NCBI GenBank assembly: GCA_020055645.1 | Contig: CM034548.1 | Location: forward strand, 9,982,001-10,046,000 | Length of the DNA: 64,000 nucleotides | Direction of reading: 5' to 3' | DNA from: Tomocerus qinae | Lineage: Eukaryota; Arthropoda; Collembola; Entomobryomorpha; Tomoceridae | Shown here: in pieces, positions 11,501 through 22,900 of the stretch | How the letters are laid out: each line of letters starts with the position of its first letter | Numbering within the stretch: the first letter of the stretch is position 1 | Translations under genes and position numbers: made by a program | The notes under the pieces: generated by a model | Database searches by the model: none | Seen by the model: the letters and a program-made list of their open reading frames with translations, nothing else | Told to the model about the DNA's origin: nothing

Positions 11501-14500
11501 AATAATCAGCGGTCTATGAAATTTACTGACTTCAACATTTTTTAGCACACTTTATGTGCAAGGATTCAACTAGTAATACATAAGGGTGTATGACGTCATT
11601 GTCCCCTCCGAATTCGACTTCTAAATACGGTACTGATCTTGCTAGTAGCTTAATAGTAGATGCTCGTTTACCCTAACATGGTTTCTATAGTCACATGACT
11701 ACTCACCAGGTATTAAGTTCTCTTGATGCTAATTTTCTTTGCTACTACGATTTGGAATTCGGTACGAAGGATTTGAACTGCGTAGTCTGTATTTTAGTCT
11801 TTGCAGCTCCTTTACGCGCTTGCAATAACTCTAGGACGCCATATGCGCCATCACTCTAATAATTACTACACAAGGACAAAGAGCAAAGGGTTATTAAGCA
11901 GATTAAGCACCGCATGGTAGATTTTCTTCTAGAGAGAACAGTTCAGCAGAAACAATGTGGCATTAATAAATGATATTTGTAGACTATATACGAGAGATTG
12001 GTATCTGATAATGTGCATTGTGTTCAACATATATTACTGCCTATATTATTTCAACCGGGGATATTAAGATGATCTTCAGATGACATCTACTAACAGTAAA
12101 CACATTTCCGTTACATAAATAGCATGACATTTAACGGTTTCTCCTTTTCTTCACAAATATCATGGTCTTTTCCATTCCAGTATTACTCCGTGTAAGACTT
12201 TGTCAATATTTCGTGTTTTTACCAGAATTGAGCCCAACTTTGTTGGCTATACTTTTATAAAAATCAGGCACATAAACAGCATAAACTTATAAAAAGCTTA
12301 GTGTTAATAGCAAATTGGTTGAATTGAATGGATTGGGGATTGTAAAGATTTTAACATCCAATTTAGCCTTTTAAATGTGATGAATCAATTCGAGTGCAGA
12401 ACCCATTATATTTCAAAACCATATCGGTGACGACAGTATAAAAAGATATGCCTAATTTTTATATTATAGCAAAAATATATATGTAATACGTAGGTATATA
12501 TATTTATACTTCTATTCGAAATTATGGTAAATATTTTCTGACAGAAGCACACATAGAGTGCTGAAGGCAAGTTGTGTGTTCCGAAGTGGATGGAGAATGG
12601 TCTGGTCTGTTGAGTGAGTGGAGATATAAAAATGAACTACCTGAAGGCAGAGTATGAGCAGATAATAATATTGCATTTCTAGGTGAGTGGAGCAAGAATG
12701 AAAGGAAGGAGAGGGACTTGGCCATTCCAGCTGCAGTAAACGCCAAAGAAAATTTGACTTTTTCCCAATCACTCATCCTGAATCTTTCTGCCTCAGCTCT
12801 TTCACTTTCGCTCACCAGCCCAGCTCGTCTCTCAATCTTACTAGTAATCCTAAGTCAAGGCGAACCACCATATTTACCTCCTCTACAAAATTGGACACTG
12901 CACTCGGCAACTGATTTACTGCTGCACGCCACTCACCCATATATGCCTTGAAAATTCAAACTACAGCGTTTCCCAACAACGTACTTAATTCTCCGTGCTT
13001 ACATTCCAAAATAGAGAGAGTTAGTAAACAAACGCATAGGTATACTATTTATTTAGTAAATAAATAGTAGGGCCTGTACTTAGTTAGGATTATAGGATAT
13101 CTTCGCATCCACCAACCACGAGAGTAAATGTTAAGTCTTTAGTATGCTATACTTATAAAGAAACTGATCTATATAGCACTCTTATTCGTATAGATAATAT
13201 ACAGACATGCAACGTAAAGGATGAAGTGAAAGCAAGTCGTTGTATAAATGTGGAGTCCACTTGAGTGTTTTGTTCTAGTCACTTGAAAATGATTCTTGGC
13301 TTTATGGCGGAACGAATGACTAAAGTTCTGTTGGACAGAGAGTCTAGCTGTCGACCCTGACTGAATTGCTCAGACTTGTTCACTCTTCCATCAGACACGC
13401 AATTCCAGCATTTACTGTTTCTACTATTTGGACTACATGTACTATCTTTATCTCGTTCATATTCTACTAAAGTCGTCTTTTGGCTTCCTTTGGCTTTCAC
13501 TCTCAATCTGCTTTCTCTTACAACTCTTTATTGCCTTTCTTCTCCACAGGAAATAATCTCACACAGATTTTATTTCCTTTTCTACTTCTCAACATTATTG
13601 AAAATTTTAACTACACTGTATGGTCGACTGGATTCTGTACAATAGACCAGAAATGTATTCTGCCCAGACTCTGATACTTTTCTATAACCAATATAATTTC
13701 TTACTTGCTCCACTTTGCAATATACAAGACGCTATTTTTGACTTTGTACATGATAAGTGTAGAGAATCAATTCAGCAGGTTACCCCAGTAGGTATCTACC
13801 TTACATTTGAAAATCTGGGGAGCTCAATCCATAAGACCATTTATCCCATTTAATGTAATAGTTACTTCAAATATTGTTTGAGGGGAATGAAAATGTGTAT
13901 TTAACCTATTAATATTTATTAATCACTTGGTTGGGACTGAACAAGAGGTTAGACAGTTTCGTTAAATGTTCATAAAGGTAAGATAACTCCTTGTCCTTGG
14001 GGTTGAGTTAGGTAAGGTGTGAATACACTAAAGTGTAATATTGGTTTATGGTGGATGCAGCATGTAACTCGTAACTATTGCGGTCGCGTTGAGTTTCCTA
14101 CTGATATTTTCCCTTAGTGAAGATGCTGGCTTTGTAGATGCACACTTTTAGTATACAATTATTACTACAGTAGTATACGGTCATAGGAAAATCTGGCCAT
14201 GTGAAATAGTACAAAGATGTTGGCAATAGGGAGAAAGTCTTCCAGAAGATAAATACGGAGCTATTTCCATTGTAAAGAATGAAGATAGTAGCAGTACACG
14301 TTACATTGCATGATTTCCTTGTATAGTGAGTCCTTAAATAGGTATATAGTAGTACTACAAGCTGTAAATATTCACCAACTCTATATTTTGTCTATTCTGA
14401 AGGAAGTCAAATCTACACTGCACTATGCTACTAACATTGCTGGTCGAGCTACCCACAAATTCTGATCGATAGCTTCAAGTGAAAGTCCTGTATATGTACT

Positions 14501-17311
14501 GGGGAAGTGTAGCGGTCTTCAGTTAATGTGCGCCAAAGTAAGTCCATCTCTGTATGAGTAAACAGAGAGTCTGTTATCTATAGCATGGGAACATGCATAG
14601 GTATGCACATAATAGACATCATAAAATATTACGTTTGCACCCCGTAAGCGTTAAATTTCCGTGGGCTTTTATGAATTGTTGCTGAAGATTCATTTAGAAA
14701 TGGTCGTTCTAAATAAATAAGAAACTAGTAAAATCATTGGTATTTTTTAAATTTAATCATTTGTATTGTGGGTTACAATAATAATATTGTCATAAAATAG
14801 CTCTTTTCCCTGAACCTAAACGTAAAAACCACTTCGTCCCTTAAGGGCCGAGAAAAACAAATGTACCGCGATATTCATGTACGACGTACTACGTAAACAA
14901 AGAGTTACTACATAACAATTCCAATACTGATAGAAAGTGTACTTTACAGTGTGCGTTGCATTGTAAATACAATCTGTTGTCTGGTATATACGCCGTATAC
15001 AGGTATACCTATTTATACCAAAATGAGTGATTTACTTCCTGCAATTGACACTTGTGTTTTTACAATACCTACGCATTATCCAATAGAGTTTATTTCTTTC
15101 TTCGTTTCTTGGAATGACGGATAAGTTCTAAGCCATATAACAACATTGTCCTTCACGCCTCAACCAAACTAAAGGAAACTGGATAAGAGCCGTCAACTAG
15201 CAGCGATCGTGTCTTGTTATAATGAATTACTTAACGACGAGACTGTGCACGTATAGTTACTTAGCCGAAAAGAGAAAAACTAAGGAAATAATACAAAGAT
15301 CAGCATTACTAGTTACCGTATAAAATGACCTCTGATCTGATGTAATATATCATACAGAGTCGGTGTTCCACAAACTTAGTATGCACTATAGCAGCCGGAT
15401 AAGGTATTATTTACTAACTGTACATTGTACATCCCGTAGCAGTGGAGCCTTTCTCCGAAGCCCACAAAGAATAACAAAAGACAAATGAGGCTTCCTTTCT
15501 ACCAACTAGAGAAATAGACGTCTTCTTGTACATACACTTAAGTACACTTCTTAAGGACTGCTTCCCGAACTTTCACTTTTTACTATGTTAACGGCTCGGC
15601 TCCCATAGATAGTAAAACTCTGGAGCCGCTGTGACAGTGACACTATAATCTGTCTGTTGTGCGTTTATGAATGAACCCGTAGATTTAAATCTAATCTACT
15701 AATATTTGAAAAGTAAAATAAAGAGGAAATATTATTTGGATAATAAACCAACATATGTGCGGAAAAGCTTATTCGAAAGCCCTCAGAAAGTACAGCCTAA
15801 AAAGTAATGAAAGTACTAAGGGACGTAGTAGCTCTTTTTAAATTTTAAATCGGAAATTCAGGAATACAATCACCTCTTTTACAACTTCATGGCAATTTCC
15901 TTCTTACATTTTAATTTCAAAATTGATTTTCAAGTATTTTTTCAAAACTCTGCTTTTTTATGTGGTCTTTAGATAGGAACCTTTACTTTTAGAATACAAT
16001 TGTATCCAATCCCTGCAACCTGTTCTCTGTACCTGCAAAAGTTGGAATACTCCCTTAAGCAGTGGATAGCAAGACTTGAAAGGAGATGCTGCTGAGACAG
16101 AGATAGACAGACAGAATGGATACTACTTACTTTTGGCTTTACTCTTTCTCCACTTTACCAAGCATACTGTAATAATATGTGCCCCAGCTTTTGTAATAGT
16201 ACGCGAGAAAACACAGTCAATCCTTTGTCACAGACCTCTACTTGCAATGCATAACTTTCTCTTTATCCTATACGGTAACTAACGTATACATGGTGCTACA
16301 ATATGCAAACTATTCTAATGGTAAAGTAATTTCAAGCATTGCATTGAGACGAATCCCTTTGGTAATTTTTCTCAGAAATACTACATCAGTGATGGGTGCT
16401 ATAATTTTAAGATTTGATTGCATAAGACTGTACTACACGAACAATTTAATTTCCTGTTGGGCCATAGATAGATGAGTGCGTACTATAATGACAATGTAGT
16501 GCGCTACACAGATGCCGAACATACTATTACTGTTTTCCCGCCAAGGAATAAAATGAAGAAAAACAACTCGCTCCAGCGAAATTGTTTCAACTGATTTCAG
16601 TCAGAGATAAATCGTTTTTATTCCCGCGGAATGCCCTGTAGTTTAACAAGATGTATATCATCTAGATACTGTATAACAGACTGGTATGTATATTACTAGA
16701 TTGTATTGCCAACAACTCTGCACCAGTTTAAACAGAATGGAGCATTACAATTGACCTTAAAACATTCTATGACGGATTTAATGTCGATAAGAGAGATATG
16801 CGTGTAAATAACAAATATTATGATCATCTTCGCCTTTTCCTTTTCTGCAATTCATACAAAACGAATATCTCTGCTGCCAACTGCGCATGTAGTCCGACCT
16901 TTACTTCACTATGCAAATAGTACAGGTAAAAATATTCTTAAAGTACTTAAATTTGAACTTAAATTTGATTGATAATTTGACATTAGAATGGATTGATTTG
17001 AATTGGACATTAATTTGGATGAGACGTTTATAGGAACATCACTATTCTTATGTCATTGTAAACATAAATCGCTTTATATTTTAGTGACGTATTTGGCCGT
17101 ATGAATGTAAACTTCCTGTGACAATTTTATAAGTGTCTAAAACTAGTGTTTTGTAGTTTTGATGCCAATTCCAGTCTAACTGAAGTACAATGTATAACAT
17201 TGGGGAATTGTGATTGTGAATAGGCGTAGTACAAGCTCGTATACAGTAGAATTTCTGGGAGGGCTGCGATTTTGCAGATGTATATGTGGGACACTGGGAG
17301 GGGGATATAAT
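11501..17311. other. No gene recognised
   Basis: Featureless apart from the hairpin at 13,043 and a 12-bp direct duplication (ACTTAAATTTGA twice) near 16,945-16,970. The overlapping frames at 12.5-12.95 kb and 13.3-13.85 kb occur on both strands and look incidental. Confidence 0.55.
13043..13069. repeat. 12-bp perfect hairpin
   Basis: TACTATTTATTT (13,043-13,054) and AAATAAATAGTA (13,058-13,069) are exact complements around the 3-base centre AGT. The stem is almost pure AT and could extrude as a cruciform. No terminator or gene adjoins it. Confidence 0.9.
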
Positions 17312-17581
17312 GTCTACCCGCGTGCCTTAGTGGGTTTCAGTATGTGAATAGATTCGTAAAATATGTAAAAGTACGCAAAAGTACATCAAAATTAAAATAA
17401 GTCACCGAGAAAAGTACTTTTGTTTGAGTATAGTGGAGAGAGTAGACAACCATGACTTGGAAATAGTTCGTGTTAACGAAAATTGAAAAAATTCTCTATA
17501 AATTCAAACTGGTCGTTTACACTCAATGCGTACGTATTTATGTGCATGCATAGGCAAATCTACGAAGGCACGCGGGTAGAC
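17312..17581. repeat. Segment bounded by 17-bp perfect inverted repeats (MITE-like)
   Basis: GTCTACCCGCGTGCCTT at 17,312-17,328 is the exact reverse complement of 17,565-17,581. Similarity continues inward to about 26 bp with three mismatches. The 270 bp enclosed contain no meaningful open frame. The GC-rich ends stand out from the AT-rich surroundings, and the size fits a miniature inverted-repeat element. No target-site duplication is visible in the flanks, so a transposon origin is not proven. Confidence 0.6.
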
Positions 17582-18550
17582 CTCTAGTTTGCCTCGTTGC
17601 TTAAATGAGTTAAAAATTACCTAAAAATGTCGACATTAAATTGAGAGAAGAGAGGAGTTAGTTTGTTAGTGGCGAACATCTTGTCGTAGGTTTCCATGAT
17701 GGGAGCTTGAGCCCCAAAAGCTCATTTCTTATACGTCCATAGCAAAAGATGCGCTTCTTTTACCCTACCACATTGCATTTCTAACGTTTGTGTTTGTGTC
17801 ATTCAAGAGTTACCAAGTTTTTTCCTCGGATATCCTTCACCCCAAAATAATTCCCTACAGAGAAATCTCTTGGTTGCCAGCAACTAATTCTTAATTCAAG
17901 CCAGTAGTCATGAACAGAATTCTAGCCATTTACTCCCATCCTTTACCAAACATAACAAACACTCCAGGAAGTCTACCACCACTCTTCTAATAGCACTAGC
18001 CCTACCAAACATCTGTACCATTATCCGAGTCCAGGACATCTATTTCATTATTGTTCAGTGAAGAAGTTGCTAACAACATAAATAGCATGGCATGTACGCC
18101 AAATGATGTCACTATAAGATAATATATGTTATGATATTGTGTAAGCCATGCATGTTGATGCGGATGACTTACATGGTATTTGTCTGGAGAGTTGCTGTAC
18201 ATTGTACTAGTAGTTGTATGCAGTTTACAATGCACAGTAGACAGTAGTACCAGTAGGATGCGTTTATAATACAAAAGGTGCATGCATAGTGAGTACATAA
18301 TCAAGCAATAATAATAATGGCATCTCAGACAATAGATCTTTTCATTCTTTCCATTCAAGGTTATATTCATTTTATTCAGAGCTGCTTCAACGACTATCTC
18401 TATACGGACTTTCGTCTGCTCGTCCTTTCACAAATCCCTGTGCAGGAAAGTATCTCGAAAACGGATTAAGTTACCCCTAGACAAGTGGTGTGTCAAATTT
18501 TGTCCATTAACGGACTTGACCTTCATTTTGCAGTTGAACCACTCTATTTT
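17582..18550. other. No gene recognised
   Basis: Contains a 122-codon minus-strand frame (18,002-18,370) rich in Tyr, His and Leu, with no domain. The sequence otherwise shows nothing. Confidence 0.55.
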
Positions 18551-18665
18551 GGAGGTGCATTGGTACCGAATTTCACATATCTATATATTATGTAGAAGAG
18601 ATTTCCTGATGCTCCTCCCTAAAATCCAAGAAAATGAAGAGTTTTTTTCCGAACTTATTTTGCAT
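18551..18665 (+). repeat. Possible dispersed repeat copy 2
   Basis: GGAGGTGCATTGG is followed 40-60 bases later by GCTCCTCCCTAAAATCCAAG and a GAAGAGTTTTTTTCC stretch. This resembles the order at 11.41-11.48 kb (GGGGGCATT, then CCCCTCCCCGAAATCCAA, then AAAATTTTTTCTC). It ends about 50 bp before the MULE insertion. Confidence 0.3.
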
Positions 18666-18704
18666 CAATTTGAACGATTCTTCAAAATTTAAATCTAAAA
18701 GTCA

Positions 18705-18713
18705 TAAAAAGAC
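18705..18713 (+). repeat. 9-bp target-site duplication, left copy
   Basis: TAAAAAGAC directly abuts the GGATA end of the left arm and is identical to the 9-mer just outside the right arm. The length is the one expected for MULE insertion. The perfect match places both element boundaries exactly. Confidence 0.85.
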
Positions 18714-18879
18714 GGATAAATTTTTATAGGGCTTTCAAAGTAATTCTTTGGGCAGTAAAAATAATTCTTTTAGGCAGTTTTCTATCGGCATTTTTTTTAA
18801 TTTTTCGGGGCAGTAAGAAACAAATGCGATAGGCAGTAGAAATAATATTATAGGCAGTAACACAAAAATGTTATTTATT
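18714..18879 (+). repeat. Left terminal inverted repeat of the MULE
   Basis: It begins GGATAAATTTTTATAGGGC and pairs with the right arm read in reverse complement. Similarity is strong for the first 46 bases, patchy in the middle, and resumes around CAAATGCGATAGGCAGTAGA. The motif GGCAGT recurs at 18,751, 18,773, 18,809, 18,832 and 18,853. The inner limit is approximate, set where similarity to the other arm fades. Confidence 0.85.
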
Positions 18880-18991
18880 TCTAATATTCAGTCAAAAGTA
18901 AATTCAAAAATAAAATCAAGCATGATTATTTGTCAATATTATGTAATGGTAATAGATAGTAAATAATGGAAAAGATCATATCAGTCAAGAT

Positions 18992-19647
18992 TCATGGTTT
19001 CACTAGAGCTTTAGTTACACCTGCAGGTCGTCCTCGTTTTCGTTTCCCTGCAATGGGTACTTTCTTCATCTTCATTATCTGGTTGTTGACTATGGGCAAC
19101 ACAGAATTCTTCCAACTGACTGGTGTAAATGATATGATCATCAGTCTTTTTTAACACATTGTAAAAAGTTTGTTAACTGCATAGTTGTAGGAACCGTGTC
19201 TACCCTGCCTTCTAATTGTCTAATTATTTGCCTCGGTTTATTTATTCCCCCTTCAACTAAATTGATGATTTCGTTTTTTGCTTCATGTGTTAGTTTTTTA
19301 GCGAAGTGAAAATGGGCGCAGTTATTTTCCCCTAAATTTACAACACTTTTAACTTCTTCGCGGTCATTTATTATTACCCTTGCAAAAAAATAAATAACTT
19401 TGCACCCTTGGTTAATATTTTTATAGCGAATTGACCAATCATTTTCAATTTCGGACAAAGCGTCTTCTTCTGTATTATACCTTTTTTAAAAGATTCCAGT
19501 CAATTCAATATCAATATGCAAGTTGGGAAGCCATTCTCTGACTTGTTAGTCAGTCTTTATAGCTTCAGTATTGCTTTCAAACTGAGGTGGAACGTGGAAG
19601 TATAAAACAGCAGCATTCAGCCAACTCAAACAAGATAATATACACAT
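18992..19647 (-). pseudogene. MULE transposase remnant, catalytic core missing
   Basis: A mobilising transposase would have bound the arms and cut the element out; this copy is broken. On the minus strand one frame runs from an ATG at 19,645-19,647 to a stop at 19,141. It is interrupted by in-frame TAA codons at 19,546-19,548 and 19,486-19,488. Its residues fit the N-terminal region of MULE transposases: a C/H-containing stretch (GCKVIYFFARV, then CAHFHF), a helical KNEIINLVEGGINKPRQI segment, and VPTTMQLTNFLQ. A shift at the A-run near 19,145 continues into SQLEEFCVAHSQQPDNEDEE, which resembles the linker before the DDE domain. A further shift leads to KVPIAGKRKRGRPAGVTKAL and a stop at 18,992-18,994, an AT-hook-like tail. 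The DDE catalytic domain, usually about 200 residues, is absent between these parts. Family assignment is by recognition of pattern plus the 9-bp duplication, not by a search. Confidence 0.7.
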
Positions 19648-19796
19648 GATAAGACATTCTTATGTAAAGCAGGTACATTCCAATAAGTTCGTTACCTTTA
19701 GCTAAATTAATTATCGGAATACCCGCTAACAATATTCTTAAGCTTCCAAGTTGTAAGATTTATGTAGACAAGTAAATCTATTCTACAAAAATACTA

Positions 19797-19962
19797 TGTA
19801 AAATACAGTTTTGTATTACTGCCATTTGCATGGGTTCTACTGCCTAATGCATTTGTTTTACAGCCCTCTAGCAATACCGGTTACTGCCAATTAAAAAAAC
19901 TGCCCCAAAACATATATTTACTGCCCAAAGAATTACTTTGAAAGCCCCGTAAAAAGGTATCC
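19797..19962 (-). repeat. Right terminal inverted repeat of the MULE
   Basis: Read on the minus strand it begins GGATACCTTTTTACGGGGC and matches the left arm. GGCAGT motifs start (minus strand) at 19,925, 19,904, 19,888, 19,844 and 19,823. Four of the five lie at the same distance from the element end, within one base, as motifs in the left arm. The inner limit is approximate. Confidence 0.85.
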
Positions 19963-19971
19963 TAAAAAGAC
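19963..19971 (+). repeat. 9-bp target-site duplication, right copy
   Basis: TAAAAAGAC directly follows the TATCC end of the right arm and is identical to the left copy at 18,705-18,713. Confidence 0.85.
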
Positions 19972-22900
19972 TATCATTAGTATTAAGGCAACTCAAATAT
20001 CTGGCTAAAAGGAATATTAAGATGGATTCCAACAGTTGTGAAATTGAAGACTTGCCATTTTTATTCATTATAATGTAGAAAATGTACTTGAGTTGAATAT
20101 TGTATTCAATGTATAATGTTCCAAAATAAACTACTGTATGAAATAGTATTATACTAATAAATATCCAAAGTGCTTCAACCATTTTGTTAGTCTAAAATGG
20201 GAAATTCATATTTCCTTATTAGACAAATACAAAATTCATTTTATAGGTCTTGTTCAAACACATAATAAGTAATCCATCCATCTAAGATGACCTAGATGTC
20301 ATAATGGAACAGTAACATACTTATGCAAATAATAATATAATATTTTATGTAAGAGAAAGTTTCGCAACCTAAAATTTATAATGTTATAGACTGAAGTTTA
20401 AAGAAGGAAGATTGAACCAGCCGGTTAGATCAATAAATTAGAGCAATAATGTTAGCACTGTGACGAGATGCAAGAACATTCATAAGAAAGAACCTTGTAC
20501 GACGGTTGGTTTGCTGGTGAGTGGTGAAAATAGCTGACAGGAGAACAAACTGTGAGGAATTTTCGCTTACTCTTGTCTTCTTTCTTATGAATTTCTAAAA
20601 TACTAGCTAAGCTACGGGACCTAAGTCCTGTTATGAAAAACTTTAGTGCGTACATTTAGCTGTTATACAAAGATTGATATATTACAATCACATTGAAAAA
20701 GTATTGATTCGTTTCTAATTTTTTTACGTATTTTTAGAATTAACGTAGAAATTCAATTTAGTTTTCAAAAATATTTTAGAATAGTGATAAATTAAATAAA
20801 ACGTAGTAAAAGTAAATGGAGATATGGCCAAAAGGAAAACTCATCACGACTTTTGTGAGTCAAATCCTAAAGACCCTTACAAAATGCGGGTTTTATATAA
20901 TAAGATGAGCAAGACGGAAGTAAGTTTAGATTGTATCCATTGGATTAATTGAAAAAATGAATAAAGTGAATTTATGTCAGCTTTGCGTTTTTCTCTTCTT
21001 CAGAATTTTTTCTCGTTCTGGTTATTTCTGCTGGAAACGTAATCCCCAGAGAGGAAAAACTGTATTATACCATACCACGCAACTAAACACTCCATATCAT
21101 CAGGTAAGTTGGCAGACTCAGAAGAAAATAACGCATGAAAAAAGTTTTCTTTTCGCTTCCTTTCTCATCTCCTCTATTTCTATGTGCAAGGGTGAATAGG
21201 AAAACAGGAAGAATAATTTCTACAGTTTCACACTTGAGTAGCCGAACATACAAGATACGCTTAAACTTGTTTGCAGAAGAGACGTCTCTTATGTGATGCA
21301 ACCTATTATTATTATGTTGGTATACGTACAAGTGGGCGATTTCCGTTCATAGGCGGTAGTGCCATCTTGAATAACCTTTCAAATATGACTTGTCCCTAGT
21401 GCCTGACAGAATCTACTATATTTTATGCCAATATAAACCAGTTATAATAAATTATTGTAGCATCGTTTATATAAGTTTTAACTAGGGTATATTTTACTAA
21501 TTGCTGTGAAAGGGAATTTGAGTATATTCCCATTAGTGCTTCGAATTTAGAATAGTAAAACGAATACTAGAACTAGATGTAAGAGTCTTGTCTTTACTTC
21601 TTCAAATTCTTCATAAGACCAAAAGCAATTAAACTACTTACTAGGATTGTAATTGCCCATAGAGAAAGCAAATTTGATATGCGTATATTTGTAACGATTG
21701 TTGTGTTATTGGGGAAATAAACACGATCACAAATACATGTGAAGTTAGATTAAATTATAGGCCCTGAAATTAAAATAGAGTACTAATTACAGACCACATA
21801 TGGTTACTGTATCTGAATTGCCATTGAACTTGTCATCCTCCATCTGCTTGCTTGATAGGACCATTAGGATATTTTTAAATAGCAGTACTTAGTAGTCAAT
21901 AGTATCATGATCGGGTTATTCGGGTTGATAAGTCGTGCCAAGCGCAAATGAGTTTTTACGGTATACGGTAATGTAAGAAGTAGTATGACAAATATTTAAA
22001 TAACGCCCTCCACGAATGTTCCCGTGAAAAATGTAGAGCAGTCAAGCGCCACTCCGGTTGGATAATCACCCCTAAACAGAATTTGACAGGTGAGAAATGT
22101 ATGCATCTTAATGGATTTTAATATAACATTAGTTGATAGGGCGTCATTCGGCCATATCTATCTATTGTTTGCTTTCCTATTTTAGTCTATGTTTAAGTGC
22201 CAGATCGCATAACGACAGTATAGGCAGGTGAAAATTTAATATCACATTAGTTGGTACCTTTTTGACATAATATTGAAGACGGTATAATAAAGATTCAAAT
22301 TTGTTATATTTGTGAGAGCTAATTTTGTTGCAATAGCATTGCAACTATCGAAGGAATTGCTACACTAATTCCCCTAGTGCACGGTGCTAAGCAGTTTCAT
22401 ATGGCAATTCATATTAAATTTTAATTTTAATTTTTCCGTAATGTATTCTTTACAGTATTCATATTAAAGTTTGTATGGAATTTTGGTTTGTTTTAAAATT
22501 AAATTTCCGATAGAATTTTTTAAGTTACGAACAAGACAATCGTAAATTAAATGAAAGGTAGTTGGTAACCATAAAATCCTCGAAATTTGATGCCAAAATA
22601 GTGTATCAAAACAAATTTTGGGGTGTATAAAGATTCTGCATAATAAATTACATCGAAATTGGGTATCCTGGAATCATTTTTAACTATGCATTTGATTTGA
22701 GTTTTTAGAGAAACTAGCCGAGCTCCATTACGCACTGTGAAATATGTATATGAGTGATAAATATAATACAAATCCAAAAAAGGTTGTCACATTGGTTTTG
22801 TTTTTCTTTGATGAGACTGTATAATAGTTATGCGAATTATTTAGTTTATAGGTATACATACAGACATCCAGACCCAGAAGGAATGTAATCCTAACTATTT

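Larger units (their letters stand above)
18714..19962 (-). mobile_element. Mutator-like (MULE) DNA transposon, decayed and internally deleted
   Basis: Seen: the two ends are inverted copies of each other. The outer 46 bases differ at only 4 positions, both arms start GGATA, and both contain GGGCTTTCAAAGTAATTC. Immediately outside lies the same 9-mer, TAAAAAGAC, in direct orientation. Known: 9-bp target duplications, long terminal inverted repeats and a transposase with an AT-hook-like C-terminus are typical of the Mutator/MULE superfamily. Inferred: this is a 1,249-bp relic whose transposase ran on the minus strand. The frame has two stops and at least two shifts, and the catalytic middle is gone, so it cannot mobilise itself. 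The inner parts of the arms have diverged, while the outermost bases and the target duplication are nearly intact. hAT and Tc1/mariner are excluded by duplication length and arm structure. The exact MULE subfamily is not determined. Confidence 0.85.

Noticed and set aside
11755..11840. GGATTTGAACTGCG resembles a reversed tRNA B-box, suggesting a tRNA or tRNA-derived SINE
   Set aside because: The T-stem and acceptor stem do not pair, no convincing A-box lies at the right distance, and no tail or target duplication is seen.
17565..17581. AAGGCACGCGG resembles the core of the conserved microRNA miR-124
   Set aside because: The match covers only 11 bases, diverges after them, and is exactly the end of an inverted-repeat segment. 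The local sequence does not fold into a 60-90-nt precursor.
18966..19154. Plus-strand open frame of 62 codons inside the MULE
   Set aside because: It is the antisense shadow of the transposase C-terminal tail, which explains the composition better.
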